Of a stretch of DNA of 12,205 nucleotides, positions 6,209 through 12,205 are shown piece after piece. The translations under genes and the position numbers were made by a program. The stretch covers positions 1 through 12,205 of the forward strand of contig JADYZL010000556.1 in assembly GCA_020853155.1 (NCBI GenBank). The letters run 5' to 3'. The notes beneath the pieces were generated by a model that was not told where the DNA came from, did no database searches, and saw only the letters and a list, made by a program, of their open reading frames with translations. This stretch comes from Bryobacterales bacterium (GTDB taxonomy: Bacteria > Acidobacteriota > Terriglobia > Bryobacterales > Bryobacteraceae). Positions within the stretch are counted from its first letter, which is position 1; every line of letters begins with the position of its first letter.

Positions 6209-8113
6209 TCAGACTAGCCGCTCGTCGCTCAACCGCATGAGCGGGATGGGTTTGCCGTTGAGCATTCCCTGGTAGGCGCGGTCTTGCGCGGAAATCGCGG
6301 CGGGCGCGGTGGCGGCGTGGAGGGCAAGCGGTCCCCAATGCGACTGGCTGATACCGCCGTTGTGCGTTTCGCCAAAGGCTATCTTTGCCATCGCCGAATT
6401 GAAGTCGCTCAGTGAGCCGTTGGCCCCGTGCATCGCAAGCGTGAAGACGGCGTAGGCTTCACCCGCCTCCTGCCAGCGTACGAGGCCCGGCGATTCCAGC
6501 AGATCGAGCGAAATCGTCAGCTTGCCGGCTTCGCGCGCGATCGATACGCTTGGCTTTTCCTTTCCGAACACGGCCACCCTGGACTGGAAGAACAACTTCG
6601 CGCCGCCAAGATCCACCGCGATCCGCGTGGAGGATGCCAGCTTGCCGTCACCAGGCTGCACGCGCTTGCCGTTTGCCAAAATCTCCACCGTATCCGGCGC
6701 GCCGTTGATCTCCGCGATCAGACGCATGCGGGTGGCTTGAAACCCGCCTTCCGGTACCGGATCCAGATTGGGATGCTTGTCTCCGCCCGGCGTACGGAAG
6801 TTCACCGCGCCGAGCACTTGGCCGCGTTCCTGCGCGGTATAGAGCAGCGCGGACGTGAAATCGTAATCGTCCTTAAGGAAGCGGAACTGCACATAGTGCG
6901 CGGGCCGCGATGCTCCGCCGAAGAAGCCGAGGAGCGGGCGGCGCTGAATCCAGAAATCGCCCCGGTTGACGGAACCCAGACAGAAGTCTTTGCCGAGCCA
7001 TGTCGTTCCCTGCACCGGTGTTACGGGAGGCGGGGCGGGGAGGAAAACTTCACGGTGCTGGCGCGGCGAACCGGGCTCTAAAAACAGCAGCGCGATGGGT
7101 GGAGGGCAGCGGTAATTGAGCAGCGCAACCTCCCCCGATGTCGGGGGTTCGCCCTTGCGGAGTTGCTCCAGCGCGGCGAAGGAGAGGCGGTTGCCGAGAG
7201 CTTTCTGGATCCAGACCGGCGCGCCGATATCGGTGTTGTAGCTGCGGCTCATCGGTGGCGCCAACTGCCGTGTGGCAACGTGCCAGTGTTTGCCGAGGTG
7301 CAGCCACGCGCGCTCGTGAATCCTGCCCGCGAGGCGCAGCGTGGATTCGTCCCGCAGTACCTGCGCCATGCGCGTCAGGTTCTCGATCGTCACATTGGCG
7401 TAGGTGGGGCTGTTGTATTCGGCGAAGCTGCCGGTTTCGTCCACCGTGGCCGCGAAGCGCCGCAACCGGTCGTCCGCATATCCGCGTAGATCTTTGTCAT
7501 TCAGCAGTTCGGCAGCGGCCGACACGACGAATGAGCCTTGCACCGCGATGTTGGTGTACGTCATGGAGACGTTCCGCCGCCGCACGGAGTAAGCGGCGTG
7601 GTGGATTGCCTGCCGTACGGCATTTCGTAGCGCTTCCGGAAGCGCTGCTCCGTGGCGGTTTTCGATCATCAGGAGCAAGGAGCCATTGAAATCCGCCCAG
7701 TTCCAATCCGCGGGGGCCATTTTCGGAGCGGGTTCCTCCAGGTAATAACCCCAAATGCCATACCACTTGCTTGCCGGGTCTGTTTCCTGAAGCGCGAGGA
7801 TGCGCTCAAGGGCGCGAATCGCACGTTCCTTACGCTCGACGCCGCCAGCCTCAAGCAGCAGCAGTGCGTATTCGAGGGAGTCCCGCGTGGGATGCACCGT
7901 GGTGCTGCGCATGTTGGTGTGGTAGCGGTATTCCGCTCCCACCGTGCGCTTGAGCATGCTCTCCGCCGGATCGAAACTCCCGTCCGCGCGTTGGACTGCG
8001 CTGAGGAGGATCGCCCGGTCCCATTCCGGAGTCCAGCCGTTTCCGGCCGCCGCGCCGGCGGTAACCGGCGCGGCGGCCAGGGCGGCCAAGTATTGTCTGC
8101 GAGTCAGCTTCAT
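6209..8113 (-). CDS. Tat-exported alpha/alpha-toroid polysaccharide-lyase-like protein
   Basis: A 634-residue exported protein. The N-terminus MKLTRRQYLAALAAAPVTAG is a twin-arginine (Tat) signal (T4-R5-R6-Q-Y-L) with an Ala-rich hydrophobic stretch, implying folded export to the periplasm. Residues about 30-330 are helical and repetitive, with pairs of amphipathic helices as in the (alpha/alpha) toroids of alginate lyase-, heparinase- or chondroitin-lyase-like enzymes. Polar motifs typical of such active sites are visible: SMTYTN (183-188), AEYNSPTY (231-238) and SRSYNTD (289-295). The remaining half is beta-rich, resembling the C-terminal sandwich domains of these enzymes. I cannot assign a CAZy family, and a glycoside hydrolase or non-catalytic binding protein is not excluded. 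Its ATG lies 5 bp after the TonB-dependent receptor's stop, so the two are almost certainly co-transcribed, suggesting periplasmic breakdown of the imported ligand. Confidence 0.7.
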   Translation of the reverse strand: MKLTRRQYLAALAAAPVTAGAAAGNGWTPEWDRAILLSAVQRADGSFDPAESMLKRTVGAEYRYHTNMRSTTVHPTRDSLEYALLLLEAGGVERKERAIRALERILALQETDPASKWYGIWGYYLEEPAPKMAPADWNWADFNGSLLLMIENRHGAALPEALRNAVRQAIHHAAYSVRRRNVSMTYTNIAVQGSFVVSAAAELLNDKDLRGYADDRLRRFAATVDETGSFAEYNSPTYANVTIENLTRMAQVLRDESTLRLAGRIHERAWLHLGKHWHVATRQLAPPMSRSYNTDIGAPVWIQKALGNRLSFAALEQLRKGEPPTSGEVALLNYRCPPPIALLFLEPGSPRQHREVFLPAPPPVTPVQGTTWLGKDFCLGSVNRGDFWIQRRPLLGFFGGASRPAHYVQFRFLKDDYDFTSALLYTAQERGQVLGAVNFRTPGGDKHPNLDPVPEGGFQATRMRLIAEINGAPDTVEILANGKRVQPGDGKLASSTRIAVDLGGAKLFFQSRVAVFGKEKPSVSIAREAGKLTISLDLLESPGLVRWQEAGEAYAVFTLAMHGANGSLSDFNSAMAKIAFGETHNGGISQSHWGPLALHAATAPAAISAQDRAYQGMLNGKPIPLMRLSDERLV

Positions 8114-8118
8114 GACAC

Positions 8119-11100
8119 TCAGAAATCCATTCTCAAGCCAAACTGCACGTTGCGGGCGGGAGCGCTAAACGTGCCGTTCACGCGCCCGAAAGTATTGCTG
8201 CCAAACGACGCATCCGGAGGACCGAACTGCGGCGTGTTGGTGAGATTGAAGAACTCCGCGCGGAACTGCACCTTTAGCGCCTCCGTGGGGTGGAAGTTCT
8301 TCATCAGGGCGATGTCGGCATGTTTCGCGCCGGCTTGGCGCAACTCCGTCAAGCGTCGCGGCGCGCTGCCCACGGTATAGGGAGCGGCCGCCGAGAATGC
8401 GCTTGTATTGAACCACTGTTCCGGTGTCTGATTCTCCACCTTCAACGCATCCGCGCTCATGAGATTCGGATACTGGGCTCCAAACCCATACGTGCCGATC
8501 GTGCTGGGCGCGGTCACGCGGAAGGGCAGGCCGCTTTGGAAACGCACGATTCCGGAAACCTGCCAGCCGCCGAGAACGAGATTCGCCGCGGGGTGAAGGT
8601 CCGAGGCGAGCCGGCGGCCGCGCCCGAACGGAAGATCGTAGACGAACGTCGTCACGAAGTTATGCGGGATGTCGTGCGCGCTGATCGCGCGCTCGATCCA
8701 CACCTTGCTGTAATCCCGGAAGCCGTCGCTCAATCCGGGTTCCCCCTCCGCGAGGTTGTCAATCGCCTTTGACCATTGATAGCTGGCCAGCAGCGTCAAG
8801 CCCTGGGAGAACTGTTTCGTGATCTTCGCGAGGAACGCGTTATAGCTGGAACTGCCACCCGGAGTCTCGCCGGAGCGGCTGACCGAATCGAACTGTGGGT
8901 ATAGCCGCAGCAAACGGTGCCGCGGAACGGTGCGCCCGGACAGATTGCCGGACGTAATATACCCAAAGAAGGGGTTCGGCACTTGCTGATTCAGTGCATC
9001 CCCCATGCTAAGAAGATCGGACGGGAGTTGGTTGTCGTTCAGGCCCACTCCGTATCCAAGCTTGCGGCCCTGATGCCCCGCGTAGCCCACCTCGACAACC
9101 GTCGAACGATCCAATTCATATTGGAAGTCCAGGCTGTAGTTCTGCACGTAGCCGTTCGGGTAGTTTCTCTCGGTGTAACCAATGCCAAGCCCCGCGTTCG
9201 TCATGAGGCCCAGTGAATTGCCCAGCGCCGGGACGAGGCCGCTTGGAAACGGATTGCTAAGCAGGTTCAGAGGCGTAATCCCGTCACCGCCCACGCTGGT
9301 CAGCCAAGGCGTGTTCGCGGAGTAACCGGTGGAGTTGATCCCGCCGCGAACGAGCGGATAGAAGATTCCGTAACCGGTTCGCAGCACCAGTTTGTCCGTG
9401 ATCTTATAAGCAACACCGAGGCGCGGCGCAAAGTTGTTTCGATCGTCATTCCAGGGGAAGCGGTTGTTTTCGTCGAGGAACATGAGGCCGCCCTTGAGCG
9501 GCAAACCCACTTTCTCGGCGAGAGGATGCACGACGTCCGGATCGAAGTACGTGCCATGGTTATAGCGATCCGTGGGCGGGCGCTGCAGTTCATAGCGCAG
9601 CCCAGGGCTCAGGGTCAATTTGCGACCGATGCGCCAGGTGTCCTGAATGTAACCACCGTAGTACACGTTATTGCTTGAATTCAGGACAGGCTTCTGCAGG
9701 TCGCCACCCGAACCCGTGCCGAGCAGCATACTCGCGAGAGAATTCCCGCTGACGGTACTGTTGGAGGTCGCGGTGGGGCCGGAGGTCATTCCGCGGTTGA
9801 AATTGAACCTCGGCGCCCAGTAAGCGCCACCGGTTCGCTTCGCGGATTCCCAGGTGAAGCCAAACTTGATGCTGTGGGCGCCCATTTCCTTGGTGAGATT
9901 CACCTGGAGGTTGTCCACTCTAGAGATCAGATTCAAGTCGCGGGCATAGCTGATGTTCGAGTAGTTCGCCGGGAAGAACTGTGGGATCGTCTTTGCGTCG
10001 GACAACGCGACGACGGAGGAGGGCAAACCCAATTCCGCCCCATCTCGGCCATAGAACTCAGAGCGCTGCGCTTCCGTCCAGCTTCCGTGCCCCGCGAGCA
10101 CGTTCATCACGAGGGTAGGACTCAGGACGAAGGTATTGCCAACGGTCACGTGATAGCGCGGATTATGGGAAATAGGCCCAGTATCGCCGCTTGAAACCCA
10201 AATGTTCGGCGGCAGATTGTCGACGCGAAATGCCTTTGAATAGCGCGCATACATGGTGTGCTTTTCACTGCGGGCCCAATCCACGCGAATGTCGCTGCGA
10301 TCGGAAACGGCGACGGCCTTGCCGGTTGCGACATAATTGCGCGCGCCGGTGAACTCGTCGCCGGGGTTATTCGCGTTCGGGTAAAGAGCCATCGCTTTCG
10401 CGCCCACCGGATCAATCAGTTGCACGGGGATCCGGTTATTCGGGAAGGGATCGCGAAGCGAACCAGGGCCGCTTGTGTTCGGCCGGGTCGTGAACGGGTT
10501 GTAAATGGTGGCCAGGCTCTTGTTCGCGTTGAAGGTCTGGGAGAAATCGCCCTGCCGCTCCAGTTCGCTTGCCACCGTCGTGATGGTTGTAGATGGAGTG
10601 CCTTGACGCAGACCTTCATAGCCGCCGAAGAAGAATAGGCGCTTGTCGCGCCAAATGGGGCCCGAGAGATTTCCACCGAACTGATTCCGCTGGAAAATCG
10701 GTTTCTTCAACCCGGAGCGGTTGTTGGTCCAGGAGTTGGCATCCAGAACGGAATTCCGAAGAAACTCAAAAGCGGAGCCGTGAAACTGGGACGAACCGCC
10801 TTTGGTGACGATACTCACGACGCCGCCGCCCGAGCGGCCGAACTGCGCGTCGTAGGAATTGCGATTAATTTGCACTTCCTGAACCGAATCGACCGATGGC
10901 GAATAGAGCAAGCCATTCCAACCCGTGTTGGCCGTCGCGGAGACGCCATCCAGCAGCACGAGCGTCGTCGTGCCGCGGCCGCCGTTCATTCCGAACCGGT
11001 CGTGATTCTGGTCCTGAGTCGAATCCGAGATGCCCGTGCGCACCGAAACGACACCGGCCGTGGCATGAACCATCAGCATCGGGTTCCGGGCGTTCGTGGG

Positions 11101-11532
11101 TAAATTCTGCACCATGTTCTGGGTGATGGTCACCGTCTGGTTTGCCGTCTGCGTGTCGAGTTGGATGGCTGCTCCGGACACCTCGATGCTTTCCGCCACA
11201 TCGCCGACCTGCAACTGGACCGTCAGTTCCGCCGACTGGTTTGCGAGAAGTTGAATTTCGCGCTGCACGAATGTCTTGAACCCTTGCGAGCTAGCCGAGA
11301 GTTCGTAGTTGCCGGGAAGGAGTTGGGAGAAGGTATAGCGGCCTTCGGCGCCGGTGGTTGTTTGGCGCTCTTCATTGGTTGCTGTATTACGAAGTTTCAC
11401 TTGGGCGCCGGGAATCACCGCGCCGCCAGGGTCTGTCACCAAACCGGTGAAGTTCGCCGTAAATGCCTGCCCAAAGCACGCGCTCACAAGCGCCGCGCTA
11501 AGAAGCAGCAGACGAAAATAGGATGAAAACAA
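8119..11532 (-). CDS. Oar-like TonB-dependent outer-membrane receptor
   Basis: A 1137-residue outer-membrane protein of the acidobacterial CarboxypepD_reg/TonB-dependent receptor type, which imports large ligands, often glycans, using TonB energy. A Sec signal peptide (MFSSYFRLLLLSAALVSACFGQA, read with TTG as Met) is followed by a carboxypeptidase-regulatory-like beta-sandwich (about 24-118; VTDPGGAVIPGAQVKLRN, GRYTFSQLLPGNYEL). Next is a plug domain containing TTTLVLLDGVSA, VQEVQINRNSYDAQFG and GGGVVSIVTKGGSSQFHGS. The remainder is a large beta-barrel that ends in a terminal Phe (FGLRMDF), as expected for BamA-dependent insertion. No clear TonB box is seen. The TTG at 11532 was chosen over an in-frame ATG at 11580 because GGAGG lies 6 nt before it and the signal peptide begins there. 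It is first gene of a two-gene operon with the lyase-like gene 5 bp downstream; no SusD-like partner is present. Ligand unknown. Confidence 0.93.
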   Translation of the reverse strand: MFSSYFRLLLLSAALVSACFGQAFTANFTGLVTDPGGAVIPGAQVKLRNTATNEERQTTTGAEGRYTFSQLLPGNYELSASSQGFKTFVQREIQLLANQSAELTVQLQVGDVAESIEVSGAAIQLDTQTANQTVTITQNMVQNLPTNARNPMLMVHATAGVVSVRTGISDSTQDQNHDRFGMNGGRGTTTLVLLDGVSATANTGWNGLLYSPSVDSVQEVQINRNSYDAQFGRSGGGVVSIVTKGGSSQFHGSAFEFLRNSVLDANSWTNNRSGLKKPIFQRNQFGGNLSGPIWRDKRLFFFGGYEGLRQGTPSTTITTVASELERQGDFSQTFNANKSLATIYNPFTTRPNTSGPGSLRDPFPNNRIPVQLIDPVGAKAMALYPNANNPGDEFTGARNYVATGKAVAVSDRSDIRVDWARSEKHTMYARYSKAFRVDNLPPNIWVSSGDTGPISHNPRYHVTVGNTFVLSPTLVMNVLAGHGSWTEAQRSEFYGRDGAELGLPSSVVALSDAKTIPQFFPANYSNISYARDLNLISRVDNLQVNLTKEMGAHSIKFGFTWESAKRTGGAYWAPRFNFNRGMTSGPTATSNSTVSGNSLASMLLGTGSGGDLQKPVLNSSNNVYYGGYIQDTWRIGRKLTLSPGLRYELQRPPTDRYNHGTYFDPDVVHPLAEKVGLPLKGGLMFLDENNRFPWNDDRNNFAPRLGVAYKITDKLVLRTGYGIFYPLVRGGINSTGYSANTPWLTSVGGDGITPLNLLSNPFPSGLVPALGNSLGLMTNAGLGIGYTERNYPNGYVQNYSLDFQYELDRSTVVEVGYAGHQGRKLGYGVGLNDNQLPSDLLSMGDALNQQVPNPFFGYITSGNLSGRTVPRHRLLRLYPQFDSVSRSGETPGGSSSYNAFLAKITKQFSQGLTLLASYQWSKAIDNLAEGEPGLSDGFRDYSKVWIERAISAHDIPHNFVTTFVYDLPFGRGRRLASDLHPAANLVLGGWQVSGIVRFQSGLPFRVTAPSTIGTYGFGAQYPNLMSADALKVENQTPEQWFNTSAFSAAAPYTVGSAPRRLTELRQAGAKHADIALMKNFHPTEALKVQFRAEFFNLTNTPQFGPPDASFGSNTFGRVNGTFSAPARNVQFGLRMDF

Positions 11533-11538
11533 ATCTAA

Positions 11539-11543
11539 CCTCC
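11539..11543 (-). promoter_or_regulatory. Ribosome binding site fixing the TTG start of the receptor gene
   Basis: GGAGG on the minus strand (CCTCC on the plus strand) lies 6 nt before the TTG at 11530-11532 and is the strongest ribosome binding site near this gene. It lies downstream of the competing ATG at 11580, so it decides the start in favour of TTG. Confidence 0.7.
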
Positions 11544-11563
11544 AAGAATGTGGGGCTTCAAAT

Positions 11564-11592
11564 TTGATATACCCCACCATTTACATTGTCAC
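11564..11592 (-). promoter_or_regulatory. Candidate promoter of the receptor/lyase-like operon
   Basis: On the minus strand, GTGACA (11587-11592, 5 of 6 matches to TTGACA) and TATCAA (11564-11569, 4 of 6 matches to TATAAT) are 17 bp apart. Transcription would start near 11557, giving a leader of about 25 nt to the TTG start. This would put the competing ATG at 11580 upstream of the transcript. The -10 overlaps a TCAAATTTGA palindrome (11558-11567) flanked by GTGGGG/CCCCAC arms (11550-11577), which could be an operator. Confidence 0.4.
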
Positions 11593-11597
11593 ATAAA

Positions 11598-11617
11598 TCA
11601 GGATGAAAATGTCCTGA
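11598..11617. promoter_or_regulatory. Inverted repeat TCAGGA-N8-TCCTGA, candidate regulator site
   Basis: A 20-bp interrupted palindrome with perfect 6-bp arms and an A/T-rich 8-bp centre. It ends 5 bp upstream of the candidate -35 of the receptor operon, placing it around -41 to -60. That is a typical position for an activator site. The binding protein is unknown, and no regulator gene lies in the window. Confidence 0.35.
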
Positions 11618-11748
11618 ATGAAATTGGGATAGAAGAGCAACGAAACCGGCCCCTCTCTATCAGGCGAGGGGAAGCAGAGTGGAGTTACGCTCCGGGCAGG
11701 AAGATACGCTCCCGATTTTGTGCAGGCTGTCCGGCGCACACACGCAAT

Positions 11749-11778
11749 AAAAACCGGCGCCACACGCGGCGCCGGTTT
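11749..11778 (-). terminator. Intrinsic terminator of pgk
   Basis: AAACCGGCGCC (11751-11761) and GGCGCCGGTTT (11768-11778) form a perfect 11-bp GC-rich stem with a 6-nt loop. Reading on the minus strand, the stem is followed by TTTTTATTG, a good U-tract. It begins 27 nt beyond the pgk stop codon and insulates the receptor operon. The 11618-11748 stretch to its left holds one weak hairpin (CCCCTC/GAGGGG, 11650-11671) and nothing else that I can name. Confidence 0.9.
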
Positions 11779-11805
11779 CGAGGAGAGGCAATCTTCTTGC
11801 GTAAA

Positions 11806-12205
11806 CTAAGCTTCGCTCAGTGCTGCCACGCCGGGCAGGGTGATGCCGCTCAGATACTCCAGGGTTGCGCCGCCGCCCGTGGAAATGTGGCTGATCTTTG
11901 AAGCAAGGCCGGAGGCTTTGATGGCCTTCTCGGAGTCTCCGCCGCCGACGATCGAAACGGCGCTCGAATCGGCCACGGCTTTCGCCAGCGCCATCGTGCC
12001 CTTGTCGAACGGCGGCTTCTCGAAGACGCCCATCGGTCCGTTCCAAATGATCAGCTTGGCTTCGGCGATCGCCGCGGCAAACGCGGCCACCGTCTTTGGC
12101 CCGATGTCCAGGCCCATCATGCCGTCCGGGATCTGGTCCACCACTTCGAACGGCGCGCCTTCGCGGAACTCGGCCGATACCACGTGGTCCACCGGCAACA
12201 GCAGC
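11806..12205 (-). CDS. pgk: Phosphoglycerate kinase, C-terminal part (5' end outside window)
   Basis: The glycolytic enzyme that transfers phosphate from 1,3-bisphosphoglycerate to ADP. The last 132 residues are visible, about one third of the usual 390-400, all from the nucleotide-binding C-terminal domain. Conserved signatures include LLLPVDHVVS at the start, GLDIGPKTV, IIWNGPMGVFE, VGGGDSEKA (glycine-rich loop of the nucleotide site) and ISTGGGATLEYLSG. The stop is TAG at 11806-11808, and a strong intrinsic terminator follows. The frame is open to the right edge, so the start lies beyond the window; a TTG leucine codon at 12198 is internal, not a start. Upstream neighbours, typically gap in many bacteria, cannot be seen. 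It has no functional link to the receptor operon next to it. Confidence 0.97.
   Translation of the reverse strand, partial: LLLPVDHVVSAEFREGAPFEVVDQIPDGMMGLDIGPKTVAAFAAAIAEAKLIIWNGPMGVFEKPPFDKGTMALAKAVADSSAVSIVGGGDSEKAIKASGLASKISHISTGGGATLEYLSGITLPGVAALSEA

Noticed and set aside
11650..11671. CCCCTC/GAGGGG hairpin between pgk and the receptor gene as a second terminator or riboswitch
   Set aside because: Stem is only 6 bp with a 10-nt loop, lacks a U-tract, and no known riboswitch core is visible.
1..12205. Possible mobile element, CRISPR array, tRNA or defence system
   Set aside because: No transposase or integrase, no regularly spaced repeats, no tRNA cloverleaf and no nuclease or toxin-antitoxin pair could be seen on either strand.

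Overview
The window looks like chromosomal DNA from an acidobacterium, probably of the Solibacteres/Bryobacterales type. The base composition is GC-rich. There is an Oar-like TonB-dependent receptor that begins with a carboxypeptidase-regulatory-like domain, a family strongly expanded in Acidobacteria, followed by a Tat-exported enzyme-like protein. This placement rests on protein style recognised by eye; no database search was possible. No tRNA, rRNA, CRISPR array, insertion sequence or phage gene is visible, so this is an ordinary chromosomal stretch with several poorly characterised accessory genes.

Layout, left to right. (1) 1-1181, minus strand: a B12-binding-type radical SAM enzyme whose 3' end is cut by the window edge, with its own candidate promoter and a 5' leader of about 75 nt. 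(2) 1392-1880, minus: a low-molecular-weight phosphatase / arsenate-reductase-fold protein. (3) 1991-3367, minus: a divergent Nramp-like membrane transporter lacking the canonical metal-binding motifs. (4) 3512-4462, plus: a PIG-L/LmbE-family zinc deacetylase, the only plus-strand gene, divergent from the Nramp-like gene across a 144-bp shared control region. (5) 4431-6001, minus: a two-gene unit made of an NCS1/CodB-like permease and, overlapping it by ATGA, a 65-residue two-helix membrane protein whose 3' end overlaps the deacetylase gene by 32 bp. (6) 6209-11532, minus: a two-gene operon, a TonB-dependent receptor followed 5 bp later by a Tat-exported protein resembling alpha/alpha-toroid polysaccharide lyases. 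(7) 11806-12205, minus: the C-terminal third of phosphoglycerate kinase (pgk), ending in a clear intrinsic terminator.

How the genes may work together. The receptor plus exported lyase-like protein is best read as a minimal glycan uptake and degradation operon: the enzyme would act in the periplasm on material the receptor imports across the outer membrane. No SusD-like lipoprotein or sulfatase accompanies it. The island from 1991 to 6001 places two inner-membrane transporters on either side of a deacetylase, which might jointly handle an acetylated or amide-bearing small molecule; that link is inference from position alone. The pgk gene is housekeeping and is insulated from the receptor operon by its terminator and about 270 bp of control DNA.

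The observations most worth a second look are the Nramp-like protein with Glu-containing motifs in place of DPGN and MPH, the permease with its overlapping 65-residue partner, the receptor/lyase-like pair, and several compact regulatory structures: an inverted repeat next to the receptor promoter, a leader complementary to its own ribosome binding site ahead of the radical SAM gene, a hairpin over the deacetylase ribosome binding site, and a U-tract-less 12-bp hairpin after the lyase-like gene.
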